Positions 35,118-44,496 of a DNA stretch of 64,000 nucleotides are shown here, one piece after another (the first letter of the stretch is position 1; each line of letters opens with the position of its first letter). The stretch is taken from assembly GCF_020194175.1 (NCBI RefSeq), contig NZ_JADYVX010000037.1:1-64000 (forward strand). The letters run 5' to 3'. Position numbers and translations under genes: made by a program. The notes under the pieces were generated by a model, which worked only from the letters and a program-made list of their open reading frames with translations, was not told where the DNA came from and did not search any database. The stretch is from Bradyrhizobium sp. BRP22 (lineage in GTDB: Bacteria; Pseudomonadota; Alphaproteobacteria; Rhizobiales; Xanthobacteraceae).

Positions 35118-35972
35118 TTAGTCCTTCTTCTTGCAGCTCTCGGCGAATGCTTTCAGCTTCGCCACGTCCGTGCCCGCGCCGTTGGCGTCGGCGGCGATGT
35201 GCTCGAACAGCCTGGCGAATCCCTCGTAGACGAGACCCGCTGGATGATCGGGGCCAAGGAACGCCGCGATCTCGCGCATCTCGGCGACCCAGCGGTAGGC
35301 CTTCGGCACCATGTCCGGCAGCGCATTGCCGAGCCGCGCCAGGATATGCGGCTGGCTCAGCGCCAGTTCGTCGCGCAACGCCTCGGCGGCGCCCGCGCGC
35401 GTGGCCGCCAGCACCATGGCGGCGCCGACGGCTGTCAATCCCTTGTTGATGCCGGCATACGACATTTTCAGCGCGGACGCCGCGCCGATGGGTCCTTCGA
35501 CCACGCGCAAATCGAGGCCGAGCTGCTTCAGCACGGCGACGTCTGGCGCATGCTCGCCGGAGACATAAAACGCCGGCCCGCCACTGCCCGGTTTCGGCGG
35601 CAAGCCGATGATCGCGCCGTCGACAAAGCGCGCGCCGGAGGAAGCAATAACCTCGCCGACTTTCTGCACCGTCTCGACGTTGACGGCGTTGCAATCGACG
35701 ACGACAGGCGTGGTCCGGTATTTCACGATATCGGCGGCCAGCTTTTCGGCCAGCGCGATCGCCTCCGCGGGCGGCACGATCGAAAGGATGATATCTGCAC
35801 CGGCAATATCTGCGTCGTCAGCCGCGACCATGCCGGCGGCAGCGGCTCGTTTGACGCTCGCTTCGCTCCGTCTGCCGAGCGAAGTCAGGACGCGTGCGCC
35901 ATGCTCGGCCAGGCGTTGCGCCACCGCGCTGCCCATGGCGCCTGGCGCGAGGATCGCGATCGTATTGGACAT
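35118..35972 (-). CDS. NAD(P)-dependent dehydrogenase, 6PGDH/hydroxyisobutyrate type with DUF1932
   Basis: 284 residues from MSNTIAILAPGAMGSAVAQR, whose GAMGSA is the nucleotide-binding turn (AILAPGAMGSAVA). ILSIVPPAEAIALAEKL and FVDGAIIGLPPKPGSGGPAF follow, then the helical domain SALKMSYAGINKGLTAVG with the Lys of this class. The C-terminal half looks like DUF1932. The family reduces or oxidises beta-hydroxy acids; the substrate is unknown. It is convergent with recG. Confidence 0.8.
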   Translation of the reverse strand: MSNTIAILAPGAMGSAVAQRLAEHGARVLTSLGRRSEASVKRAAAAGMVAADDADIAGADIILSIVPPAEAIALAEKLAADIVKYRTTPVVVDCNAVNVETVQKVGEVIASSGARFVDGAIIGLPPKPGSGGPAFYVSGEHAPDVAVLKQLGLDLRVVEGPIGAASALKMSYAGINKGLTAVGAAMVLAATRAGAAEALRDELALSQPHILARLGNALPDMVPKAYRWVAEMREIAAFLGPDHPAGLVYEGFARLFEHIAADANGAGTDVAKLKAFAESCKKKD

Positions 35973-36063
35973 GATGGATCCTGAAGGGTTCGGGCAGATC
36001 GCACTTTGTAGAACGATCCGCCGGCGAACACGAGTTCGCCTCACCTTCAAAATCAGGAGAGCC

Positions 36064-36846
36064 CTATTCCACTTTTGCAGGCGCGGGCTTGGTCTGCAGC
36101 GTGGAGGCGGAGTTGGCGATCCGGGCGGCGTTGGCCACCCCGGCGAGCGCAGCGACGCGCTTTGCATCGCCGGAGCCGGGCTGCACGACGCCGGCGGACA
36201 TGATCAATGTCGCGGCGTCCTCGGCGGTCATCTCGACCTCGATGATCTTGCTCTTCGGCACGTAGAAGAAGAAGCCGGTAGTCGGGTTCGGCGAGCATGG
36301 CAGGAACACCGAGATGTGCTCCTCCTGCCCTGGAAGGCTCGCTGCGATGTTGGCGCTCGGCGATTGCGAGATCAGGACGATCGACCACATGCCCGGCGAG
36401 GGAAATTCGACCAGGCCGACGCGGCGGAAGCTCGATCCGTTGCCCGAGAACAGCGTCTCGAACACCTGCTTGAGGCCACGATAGATCGCGCGCACCGCCG
36501 GGATCCGGCCAAGCAGCCGCTCGCCGAGATCGACCAGCGTCCGCCCGATCAGATTGGCGGTGAGGAAGCCGAGCAGCGTCAGCGCGACCACCGCAACCAC
36601 CAGCCCGGAACCGGGCACGCCGAACGGCAGATAGGTTTCGGGACGATAGGCCGAAGGCACGAATGGCCGCACCAGGCCGTCGACCCAGGTCACGAACCAC
36701 CAGGTCAGATACAGCGTGATGGCTACCGGCCCCGTAACGACCAGCCCGGTCAGGAAATAGTTTCGGAAGCGGGCCATCAGGCCGCGCGGGTCGTCTGCCG
36801 AGGGTTCGTCCGGGGGCGGGATCGGAGGCGATTTGTCGGGGCTCAT
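36064..36846 (-). CDS. DUF502 membrane protein
   Basis: 260 residues. A proline-rich cytoplasmic N-terminus leads to two spans (NYFLTGLVVTGPVAITLYLT and LVVAVVALTLLGFLTANLIG), then the DUF502 signature LGRIPAVRAIYRGLKQVFET and PTTGFFFYVPKSKIIEVEMT. It ends with an Ala/Lys-rich tail. The role is unknown; the family is widespread in alphaproteobacteria. The gene lies on the same strand as glmS, 92 bases downstream of it. Confidence 0.85.
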   Translation of the reverse strand: MSPDKSPPIPPPDEPSADDPRGLMARFRNYFLTGLVVTGPVAITLYLTWWFVTWVDGLVRPFVPSAYRPETYLPFGVPGSGLVVAVVALTLLGFLTANLIGRTLVDLGERLLGRIPAVRAIYRGLKQVFETLFSGNGSSFRRVGLVEFPSPGMWSIVLISQSPSANIAASLPGQEEHISVFLPCSPNPTTGFFFYVPKSKIIEVEMTAEDAATLIMSAGVVQPGSGDAKRVAALAGVANAARIANSASTLQTKPAPAKVE

Positions 36847-36938
36847 TAGGGTTCCAGGTCGCGAGGCGCAGCCAGAATCTGCCAGCTAAGCCATCCTAGC
36901 AGGTTTTTGAAGGGCCAATGTAATCCCGGCGGTTGCGG

Positions 36939-38765
36939 CTATTCGACCGTAACGGACTTCGCGAGGTTACGCGGCTGGTCGACGTCGGTGCCCATGACCA
37001 CGGCAGTATGATACGCGAGGAGCTGCACCGGAATGGCATAGACTATCGGCGTAAACGCCGCCGCCATGTCCGGTAGCACGATCGTGACCAGGGACTCGAT
37101 GGTCGCCTCCGCCGCTCCCTTGGCGTCGGTCATCAGGATGATGCCGCCGCCGCGGGCCGCAACTTCCTGCATGTTGGAGACGGTCTTCTCGAACACCTTG
37201 TCGAACGGCGCGATCACCACGACCGGCACGTTCTCGTCGATCAGCGCAATGGGGCCATGCTTGAGCTCGCCGGCGGCATAGCCCTCGGCGTGGATATAGG
37301 AGATCTCCTTCAGCTTCAGCGCGCCCTCAAGCGCGAGCGGATAGCTGGTGCCGCGGCCGAGATAGAGCACGTCGCGCGACTTGGAGATTTCGCGCGCGAG
37401 CTTCTCGATCTGCGGCTCCGTGGTCAGCGCCGCCGCAATCAGGCGGGGAATCTCGACGAGGCCGTGCACAAGCTTGGCTTCGTCCGCATCGGACAGTTCG
37501 CCGCGCGCCTTGCCGGCCGCAACCGCGAGCGCCGCCAGCACCATGAGCTGGCAGGTGAAGGCCTTGGTCGAGGCGACGCCGATTTCGGGGCCGGCCAGCG
37601 TCTGCAGCACGGTCTCGCTCTCGCGCGCGATCGTCGAGGTCGGCACGTTCACCACCGAAATCGTATGCGCGCCCTGCTCTTTCGCGTAACGCAACGCGGC
37701 CAGCGTGTCGGCGGTCTCGCCGGATTGCGAGATGAAGATCGCAAGGTCACCCTTGCGCAGGGGCGCCTCGCGGTATCGGAATTCGGAAGCGATATCGATC
37801 TCGACCGGCAGGCGCGAGAACCGCTCCAGCCAGTATTTCGCGACATAGCCCGCGTAGTTCGCGGTGCCGCAGGCGGAGATCGAGACGCGCTGGATATCGT
37901 TGAAATCGAACGGCAGCTTGACCGGCAACGTCACCCGCTCGGTCGCCATGTCGATATAGCGGGCGAGCGTGTGGCCGACCACTTCCGGCTGCTCGTGGAT
38001 CTCCTTGGCCATGAAATGGCGGTAATTCGCCTTGTCGACCAGGAATGCCGATGCGCCGGATTTCAGCACGTCGCGGTTGGCGACCGCGCCATGCTCGTCA
38101 TAGATCACGCCAACCTCGCGCGACAGCACCACCCAGTCACCGTCATCGAGATAGCTGATCGTATCCGTGAACGGCGCCAGCGCGATCGCATCCGATCCCA
38201 GATACATTTCGCCGTCACCGTGCCCCACCGCGAGCGGCGAGCCTTTGCGGGCGCCGATCAGGAGATCATCGTGGCCCTTGAACAGGAACGCCAGCGCGAA
38301 CGCGCCGCGGAGCTGCCGCAGCGACGCCTTCACCGCCTCCTGCGGCGAATGGCCCTTCAGGAGATAGGAATTGACGAGATGTGCGACGACCTCGGTGTCG
38401 GTCTCGCTTGCGAATTTCGCGCCCTGCTTCTCGAGCTGCTGGCGCAATTCGCGAAAGTTCTCGATGATGCCGTTGTGGACGACAGCGACATTCTCGGTCG
38501 CATGCGGATGCGCGTTGCCCTCGGTCGGCCGGCCATGTGTCGCCCAGCGCGTATGCCCGATGCCGGTGTGGCCCGCGAGCGGCTCGGCGCGCAACCGCGC
38601 TTCCAGGTTCTTCAGCTTCCCTTCGGCGCGCCGGCGCACCAGATGATCGCCTTCAAGCGTGGCGACCCCGGCAGAATCATAGCCCCGATATTCGAGCCGC
38701 TTCAGCGAGTCGACCAGTTGCTCCGCGACGGGAGCCGTTCCGAGAATTCCGATAATGCCGCACAT
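36939..38765 (-). CDS. glmS: Glutamine-fructose-6-phosphate aminotransferase
   Basis: 608 residues from MCGIIGILG, with the nucleophile Cys right after the initiator Met; a frame extension to 38813 is not conserved. GHTRWATHGRPTEGNAHPH belongs to the glutaminase domain, two SIS domains follow (ISACGTANYAGYVAKYWLE, LYLGRGTSYPLALEGALKLK), and the end NLAKSVTVE is canonical. It makes glucosamine-6-phosphate for cell wall and lipid A. glmU, often next to it in related genomes, lies about 12.9 kb away on the same strand beyond an integrated element. Confidence 0.96.
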   Translation of the reverse strand: MCGIIGILGTAPVAEQLVDSLKRLEYRGYDSAGVATLEGDHLVRRRAEGKLKNLEARLRAEPLAGHTGIGHTRWATHGRPTEGNAHPHATENVAVVHNGIIENFRELRQQLEKQGAKFASETDTEVVAHLVNSYLLKGHSPQEAVKASLRQLRGAFALAFLFKGHDDLLIGARKGSPLAVGHGDGEMYLGSDAIALAPFTDTISYLDDGDWVVLSREVGVIYDEHGAVANRDVLKSGASAFLVDKANYRHFMAKEIHEQPEVVGHTLARYIDMATERVTLPVKLPFDFNDIQRVSISACGTANYAGYVAKYWLERFSRLPVEIDIASEFRYREAPLRKGDLAIFISQSGETADTLAALRYAKEQGAHTISVVNVPTSTIARESETVLQTLAGPEIGVASTKAFTCQLMVLAALAVAAGKARGELSDADEAKLVHGLVEIPRLIAAALTTEPQIEKLAREISKSRDVLYLGRGTSYPLALEGALKLKEISYIHAEGYAAGELKHGPIALIDENVPVVVIAPFDKVFEKTVSNMQEVAARGGGIILMTDAKGAAEATIESLVTIVLPDMAAAFTPIVYAIPVQLLAYHTAVVMGTDVDQPRNLAKSVTVE

Positions 38766-39037
38766 GCGGATGAAAATCCCCAAATCGCCGAAAATTTGCC
38801 AAACCGACGACACGCTCCCTTAACGGGAAACGCGGGCAGCAACAAACTCAATAATTATTGCGGATTGTCATTCCGTTAACCTGCTAAGCGCTGTCAAGCC
38901 CTGCTTTTCCTTGCAGTTAAGCTAATGATTTTACTGACATTTTCGTCGATTTGGACTATACTGGCTGTCGCGATCAGGCGCTGCCTGTCACCGCATTGTA
39001 CTCAACTTACACTCAATAATTGTTTGCGTTCAGAACA

Positions 39038-40285
39038 ATGTCACGTCGCATCGAACGGATCGATTTCACGGATTTCAAAATCCGGAGCCTCAAGCCCGCG
39101 CACAAGCCGGACAAGGATGGCAAGCCTATAGTCGTCGCCAAAGACTATTATGACGACCGTGTGAGAGGCCTCATCCTGCGCGTCAATCCCGAGGGAACCG
39201 TGACCTGGCGCGTCATGTGGTACCTCTCCGATGGGCGGACGCGCGTTACGAAGCTCGGCCGCTATCCCGTGATGAGCATCGCGCAGGCTCGGGACAAAGC
39301 GATCGACTTCCTCCGTGATCCCCAGAAGGCGCTGGCCGAGGATGTTCCCTCCCTGTTTCAGGACGTCGCCGAGACCTTCATCACGAAGCACGTCAAGGAA
39401 GGCGGCTTGCTGACAGGCGACGTCATGGAGCAGCGCATCCGCAAGCATCTGATCCCTGCCTTCCGGGATCAGGAGTTCGCGCTCGTCCGGCGCGCGAGCC
39501 TCGTCAAGCACCTTGACGATACGATCAAGAGCCCGTCGATGCGCGACGCCATTCTGACGATCTTCCGGACGATGGCTAACTACTATGCGCTCAACCTCGA
39601 TCCGACCGAAGAGTATGTGAACCCCGTGATCCGGGGGATGGCGAAATACGATAAGCGCGCCCGAACCCGCATCCTCTCCGATGAGGAGATCGTTGTCCTG
39701 TGGCGCGTGACGGCGGAAATGGGGACGTTTGGGGCGCTCTGTCGTTTCCTGCTTCTCACAGGCCAGCGGAGGGAGAAGACGAACCAGTTCGAGTGGGAGC
39801 ATCTGCGCGACGGCGTTTGGCATCTTCCCGTCATCAAGGGCGCAAAAGGCCATCCGGCCGAGATCAAGCTCCCTCCGCTAGCGCTCGAGATCGCCGAGGC
39901 GCAGCCCGAAATCTATAAATGCCCGTTCGTCTTCGCCGCGGCGCGTGGAAAGGGGGCGTTCAACGCATGGGGCCAGATGACGGAGGCATTGCAGGACAGA
40001 ATGCGTCAGCATCTTCCGCATATGCGGCCTTTCACCATTCATGATCTGCGGCGCACCTTCCGGACGAAGCTGGATACGCTGAAACCCGCGATACCGTTTG
40101 AAGTGAAGGAGCACGCGATCGGGCATGCCGTCGGCTCGAAGGTCTCGCGGACTTACTCCCACTACGACTTCCTCCCCGAGATCGCGCAGGCTGTAGCCGC
40201 GCTCAACAGCTACGTGTCGAACCTCGTCAATCCGCCGCCTGCGAATGTCGTCCGTCTCAGGACCAAACGTAGTCGCCAGAACTGA
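39038..40285 (+). CDS. int: Tyrosine recombinase / integrase
   Basis: 415 residues from ATG 39038. The N-terminal arm-binding part includes DYYDDRVRGLILRVN and TKLGRYPVMSIAQAR, as in P4-type integrases. The catalytic set is visible: Arg 244/245 in LLTGQRREKT, His335-x-x-Arg338 in IHDLRRTFRT, His363 in IGHAVGS and Tyr373 in RTYSHYD. The gene is complete and looks active. It lies at the glmS-side end of the element and reads inward, so the left attachment site should be just upstream. Confidence 0.92.
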   Translation: MSRRIERIDFTDFKIRSLKPAHKPDKDGKPIVVAKDYYDDRVRGLILRVNPEGTVTWRVMWYLSDGRTRVTKLGRYPVMSIAQARDKAIDFLRDPQKALAEDVPSLFQDVAETFITKHVKEGGLLTGDVMEQRIRKHLIPAFRDQEFALVRRASLVKHLDDTIKSPSMRDAILTIFRTMANYYALNLDPTEEYVNPVIRGMAKYDKRARTRILSDEEIVVLWRVTAEMGTFGALCRFLLLTGQRREKTNQFEWEHLRDGVWHLPVIKGAKGHPAEIKLPPLALEIAEAQPEIYKCPFVFAAARGKGAFNAWGQMTEALQDRMRQHLPHMRPFTIHDLRRTFRTKLDTLKPAIPFEVKEHAIGHAVGSKVSRTYSHYDFLPEIAQAVAALNSYVSNLVNPPPANVVRLRTKRSRQN

Positions 40286-40452
40286 CATCCGATCGCTCCA
40301 GCAACGGGGCAGCACAGGGGCGATTTCTCGACGTCCCCCTGTCCGGAGCCCCTCCTTCCTCGAAAACGCTCCCCTGGCCCTCCGTACTGGCCGACAATCG
40401 CCCTCCGGACGCACGGAGGACAGGATGTCCGTCCATCGACGTATTGCGCCTG

Positions 40453-40479
40453 CTGTCAATTCGTGCAGAATATTGACAG
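40453..40479. promoter_or_regulatory. Operator-like inverted repeat upstream of the HTH gene
   Basis: CTGTCAAT and ATTGACAG form a perfect 8-bp inverted repeat around 11 bases. Each arm contains a TTGACA reading outward. It lies in the 335-base gap between int and the HTH gene, where a repressor or excisionase would bind. The rest of 40286-40620 holds no gene I can support. Confidence 0.4.
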
Positions 40480-40620
40480 GCCACATGAGTGGCGACGCCG
40501 GGGGGAAGTTCCCGGCCTCTCGTTGTTAGCGCTCGTGCTTACAAAGCTCAGGCAACAACCAGTAACCATCGCAAGCTCGTCCATCGCTGGGCGAGATGCG
40601 GTAGCTATTGGATTGTTGCC

Positions 40621-40947
40621 ATGGAGTATTCGAAGAAGCCCGCCTGCAAGACCGTTCAAGCCCCTCCCCCACGTCCTCTAAGTCCAGATGCCCAGCTCTG
40701 CGATCGGATGCAGGCTGCGCAGTTGCTCGGCGTGTCCTACTCATCCATCCGCAATCTAGAGCGACGCGGCAAGCTCAAGGGCCGCAAGCTGACAGAAGCG
40801 AAACATTCGCGATGGATGTTCGCCGTCACTGACGTTCTCGCCCTCGCGCAAGTCAACAAAGTTAGTCGGCTTCTCCCCGATCTCGGCTCCGTCATCGTCG
40901 TGAACGGCAAGACCTATCGCGAGGTCGTTGACGAGGCATCCGCCTGA
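40621..40947 (+). CDS. Excisionase-like / MerR-type HTH protein
   Basis: 108 residues from ATG 40621. After a Pro/Lys-rich N-terminus, the helix-turn-helix is DRMQAAQLLGVSYSSIRNLE with RRGKLKGRKL as the wing and SRWMFAVTDVLALAQ after it. This layout is typical of small DNA-binding excisionases and HTH_17-like regulators next to integrases. The following hairpin at 40954 may end its transcript. It probably directs excision or controls the element; this is inference. Confidence 0.7.
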   Translation: MEYSKKPACKTVQAPPPRPLSPDAQLCDRMQAAQLLGVSYSSIRNLERRGKLKGRKLTEAKHSRWMFAVTDVLALAQVNKVSRLLPDLGSVIVVNGKTYREVVDEASA

Positions 40948-40953
40948 AAGAAA

Positions 40954-40988
40954 GAGGCCCCCACGTTTTCATCCGACGCGGGGGCCTC
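40954..40988. terminator. Terminator-like hairpin after the HTH gene
   Basis: gaggccccc pairs with gggggcctc (9 bp) around a 17-base loop, directly after the HTH stop. The plus-strand tail (gaaaac) is poor in T, while the minus-strand side is T-rich (CTTTCTTTC). It may therefore act mainly against antisense transcription or as a weak plus-strand terminator. Confidence 0.55.
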
Positions 40989-41060
40989 GAAAACATCACG
41001 AACGCAGACCGTCCAAAGTCCAGCTCATGAAACGAGCGATCACCGCTGAAGAGATCGTCG

Positions 41061-42017
41061 ATGTCGAGAATAATATCTGCTGCCCCTACACAGAACAAGC
41101 CTCCGAAAATCGCGCTGTTCGCGCCCTATATCGACAGCATCGAGGTATCCACGCCTCACTGGCTCCGTCCGGAACTGATGTCATGCGTCCGCGCGAATTG
41201 CGGAAGCATGAAGCCCGATGAGGTCTACGACAGGCTCGATCCCAAGAGGGTCCGGAGACATCTCCTCAAGATCAATCAGCCGTCGCGGCTCTGCATCGAA
41301 CTGCTTCAGCGCTATAAGCTGCACGATCCCAAACTATCGGTCTATCGCGTTCATCCCGCATTCGACGTCATCACCATCTATGATGCCTTGGCGCGAGAGG
41401 ACGTCGCCGAAGTACTGACGAAGCTCGTGCATCTGCGATACCGCAGAGGCAAGGACGAACTGCACTACGAGGAAGGCAGCCTATATTCGATCCGTACCAG
41501 AGGCCGGAAATCACGCCCATATCGCAACACGATCTTCTACGACGGAAAACACTCGAAGATCACTGGCGAGCTCGACGCAATCCATTTGGAGATCAGATTG
41601 GAAAGGAAGCGGTCTGTTCAAGCCGCGGGGATCGAGGAGCCTGCCGATCTCCTCAAGATCAAGCCCATCGAAATCGTCGCAAAGCAAATCGTCGTAAAAG
41701 ATATCCGGAACATGCTCAAAAAGATCACGCTACGCGGGATCAAGCTCACATGCGCAGATTATCCGGACGTAGACCGCAAACACATTGAAAGGCGCATTCG
41801 CGCAATCTACGGCAGGATCGGTCTGGATCACGCATCCATCTTTGCACGACGTTATCCGAAGCAGTTTGAACGTCTGAAGCATTGGGATTGCATGGACGTT
41901 GAAGAAGGCTGGAATTGGGCTTCGCCGGATTTGCAGTGTGATGACAAAGTGGGGGAATTGCGTTGTTTGTTACCCCCTACGTCATTCAAGCCGAAGGTAC
42001 AGCGTGAAAGACTGTAG
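41061..42017 (+). CDS. Unknown protein, possibly replication-initiator-like
   Basis: 318 residues. I cannot place it firmly. The middle (PYRNTIFYDGKHSKITGELD and the following IHLEIRLERKR, then LLKIKPIEIV) has the layout of phage/plasmid replication proteins of the gene II/X type, where a strand ending in FYDK is followed by an LRLE-type strand. Upstream, HPAFDVITIYDALAREDVAE could be part of the same fold. A Rep gene would fit next to an integrase and an excisionase. The C-terminal 40 residues are not recognisable. Confidence 0.6.
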   Translation: MSRIISAAPTQNKPPKIALFAPYIDSIEVSTPHWLRPELMSCVRANCGSMKPDEVYDRLDPKRVRRHLLKINQPSRLCIELLQRYKLHDPKLSVYRVHPAFDVITIYDALAREDVAEVLTKLVHLRYRRGKDELHYEEGSLYSIRTRGRKSRPYRNTIFYDGKHSKITGELDAIHLEIRLERKRSVQAAGIEEPADLLKIKPIEIVAKQIVVKDIRNMLKKITLRGIKLTCADYPDVDRKHIERRIRAIYGRIGLDHASIFARRYPKQFERLKHWDCMDVEEGWNWASPDLQCDDKVGELRCLLPPTSFKPKVQRERL

Positions 42018-42112
42018 CGTTTGAAAGAACCGATCTTCTCCGAATGTTTAATGTCCTCTGCTGCAACCTGTAGTAAGATTACGCGACTTATGGCGAGTCG
42101 GGGGGCACACAA

Positions 42113-43063
42113 TTGGAACGTATCAATCCATTCTCTTTCTACGAATTTGGCAAAGAGATACAAGCGCTCATCGCACTGCAAGGAAACGTCTCGACCCAGC
42201 ACCTATTCTGGCCGTTATTCCAAGTTCGCGGCAAACTACAGGCGCTCCTAGTTGGAAAGCCAATCCCAGTTGGTATCTCGGCGGGTAAAGTTCGAAGTGC
42301 CCTAGAGAGCATCGACGCGATCTTCGATGCCCGCTTTCAGACAAAAGGCGCAGACGGCGCGCCTGTGTTTCGTATGCCGGACCCTAGCGATGAGCCGGTC
42401 GTTGTATGGCAAATGGATTGGGTCAGAAGAACCGTCGCAGAATTCGAAACGGTGTTCGCCGAAGAAATGCGGGAAACTGCCACGTACTTCGTACCACGTC
42501 GAGGCATCTATCACACCCCTGCTCTCGTAGACGAGGCAGACGGCACTTTCCCCGCCGAGCTTCAGCCTATTATTCCGCAGAAAGCAAAGGATGATTGGAA
42601 GGCGGCTGGACGCTGCCTAGCGTTCAATTTGCTTTCCGCGTCGGGATTTCACGTGGCTCGTGCAGTCGAAGCTTGTCTGGAGTCGTACTATCAATTGTTC
42701 AGTGGTAAGCCCGGCGCAACACTCCACGGCTGGAAAGCATACATCGACGCTCTGCAAAAAATCGCCGACAACAAGCCTACCCCGTGCCCATCAAAGAAGA
42801 CGCTTACCGAACTCGATCAAATGCGGGAGGACTACCGCAATCCAATTGTACATCCGCGCGTCGTACTCACCGAAAGTGATGCACGGATGCTTTTCGCCAA
42901 TGGGGAGAGCCTGATTATCGCGATGGCGCAAGAGATGGCAGACGCGGCGGCCGGTGTTCAGCCGGCGCTTGTCCTCGAAGGCGGAAGTGACACCAGGACG
43001 ATAGAGCCACCTGATGCATCGAAGTTTCCCAAGTTGGCACAGAAAAGCACGGCGGATGCATAA
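42113..43063 (+). CDS. HEPN-like protein with Rx4H motif
   Basis: 316 residues from a TTG start preceded by GGGGGG. The C-terminal part is helical (RCLAFNLLSASGFHVARAVE, then SYYQLFSGKPGATLHGWKAY) and contains YRNPIVHPR, i.e. R-N-x3-H at 242-247, the motif of HEPN RNases. The layout resembles DUF4145-type domains. HEPN proteins in mobile elements often act in defence or as toxins. There is no obvious antitoxin partner; the next gene encodes a small membrane protein. Confidence 0.6.
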   Translation: MERINPFSFYEFGKEIQALIALQGNVSTQHLFWPLFQVRGKLQALLVGKPIPVGISAGKVRSALESIDAIFDARFQTKGADGAPVFRMPDPSDEPVVVWQMDWVRRTVAEFETVFAEEMRETATYFVPRRGIYHTPALVDEADGTFPAELQPIIPQKAKDDWKAAGRCLAFNLLSASGFHVARAVEACLESYYQLFSGKPGATLHGWKAYIDALQKIADNKPTPCPSKKTLTELDQMREDYRNPIVHPRVVLTESDARMLFANGESLIIAMAQEMADAAAGVQPALVLEGGSDTRTIEPPDASKFPKLAQKSTADA

Positions 43064-43102
43064 GCCAGTCGAGGAAGAATGCAGAGCTGATCGGATGAAG
43101 AG

Positions 43103-43597
43103 ATGCTAGACTGGATACGCGATGTCTTCTCGGGACTTGCGTTGTGCGTCTCGGCATTGAGCCTCTACATTTCGTGGCGGACAGCGCAAAAATCGAACGT
43201 TAATGCTTGGGTCGATATTGTCCCAACCCAAGAGCGTGAATGGCACCTTGCAACCCTGACCGTAAAGAACCCGTCACATCTCGATATTGCGGTAATGAAG
43301 GTCAGCATCAGCCTGCCTGATTTTAGGCTTGCCGACATGAATGACGTGCTCGTTGACGACGGCTACGGCAACCGTGTCCTGCCCGCGACGATCAAGCTAA
43401 ATCCTCAATCCCTGCTGCTCAGCTTCGATAGCCTTTCAGTCGCTGCTGGCGGAACGACGACAAAACAGTTCCTTATATTTCAACCTGCTCATAACGCGAA
43501 GAAGATCGCGACCGTCACGGTGGCGTACTCGACTAAAGAGCCCAAGCCGAAATGGCGCAGCTTGCCAGTCAGAGTTGTTACCCGATCATCGCTCTAG
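43103..43597 (+). CDS. Membrane-anchored protein of unknown function
   Basis: 164 residues. One N-terminal membrane span (VFSGLALCVSALSLYISW) is followed by what looks like a single beta-rich domain outside or inside the membrane (ATLTVKNPSHLDIAVMKVSI and TTTKQFLIFQPAHNAKKIAT). Family unknown. It starts 40 bases after the HEPN-like gene on the same strand, so a functional pair is possible. Confidence 0.55.
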   Translation: MLDWIRDVFSGLALCVSALSLYISWRTAQKSNVNAWVDIVPTQEREWHLATLTVKNPSHLDIAVMKVSISLPDFRLADMNDVLVDDGYGNRVLPATIKLNPQSLLLSFDSLSVAAGGTTTKQFLIFQPAHNAKKIATVTVAYSTKEPKPKWRSLPVRVVTRSSL

Positions 43598-43857
43598 GAA
43601 GTTGCTGACTTGAGTGAGTCGCTAAGAATGGCCAGTGCTTAACGCCCGGATGCATCCAGCATAGGGCGCAGCGATGCAGGACCGGGGGCCAGAGATCGTC
43701 TGCACATCGAAACGCCGCTCCATGACGCTCCTACCCGCTGCAATCGGCATCCTAGGGACAGAGATTTCCCCTGCAAATCCGTCCAGACCTAGTCAGGACA
43801 GCAATCGGCGCCTATCCTGCCGCTCCCTCGCGACATCAAACCGAGGGAAATCCCAAC

Positions 43858-44262
43858 ATGCTCGACAATCGAAACGACTACTCCTTTGCGGGACCGGGAG
43901 CGAAGCGACGCCGTGTCCGTCTCGAAGAAATCCCGCAGAAGATTGAACGGAGCAAACACTGGCGTCCCTACCAGGGAGCACCGAAATCGGAAAAACGCAA
44001 AGAAAAGGAACTGAAAAAATCGGAGCAGTACGAGAATGCGCGCGGCGTCGTGGAACGGATCAGAGCACTTGTTCTCGATCACGATCTGAGTGCGCTCGAC
44101 ATTGAGGCCCAATTGAAACGCGATGGGTATCCGGCAACGGTCATCATGATTTCAAGTGTGCGAAGCCACATGATCCAGAGCATCAAGCTCCTGATAGACG
44201 CGGGTCTGATCGACAGGCGAGACCTCAAGCGCCACAGGAGCAGGATGAAATCACGCAGATGA
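43858..44262 (+). CDS. Basic protein with possible winged-helix C-terminus
   Basis: 134 residues, very rich in Lys and Arg. The N-terminal half (AKRRRVRLEEIPQKIERSKH, KSEKRKEKELKKSEQ) is basic and probably unstructured. The C-terminal half (LDIEAQLKRDGYPATVIMIS and SHMIQSIKLLIDAGLIDRRD) could be a winged helix. It may bind nucleic acid; it lies before the terminase genes. Bases 43598-43857 upstream hold nothing I can support. Confidence 0.5.
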   Translation: MLDNRNDYSFAGPGAKRRRVRLEEIPQKIERSKHWRPYQGAPKSEKRKEKELKKSEQYENARGVVERIRALVLDHDLSALDIEAQLKRDGYPATVIMISSVRSHMIQSIKLLIDAGLIDRRDLKRHRSRMKSRR

Positions 44263-44403
44263 AGTGTGAAGCCTAAGCATGATGTGATTTCTGGCATCCG
44301 ATTTGTCAGGATCGAATACATCCAAAATTTGGTGGCGGCCACGCACTCATCTTCATTTCTATTAAGTGCTCAACACCTGAAATCGGGAGTGAGGCGTCAC
44401 ACG

Positions 44404-44421
44404 ATTGTCCCCCGAGACAAT
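44404..44421. promoter_or_regulatory. Short inverted repeat upstream of the terminase genes
   Basis: ATTGTC-CCCCGA-GACAAT is a perfect 6-bp inverted repeat in an AT-rich gap (44263-44496). A TTGACA lies further downstream at 44469-44474, followed by TACC-GTACA-GGTA. Together these could be an operator and promoter for the terminase operon. Confidence 0.35.
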
Positions 44422-44496
44422 TTCGTCATCGAATAGGCGTGCCTTTACAACCTGTTATGCTATTGGGCTTGACAAAGTACCGTACAGGTAGAGTGA

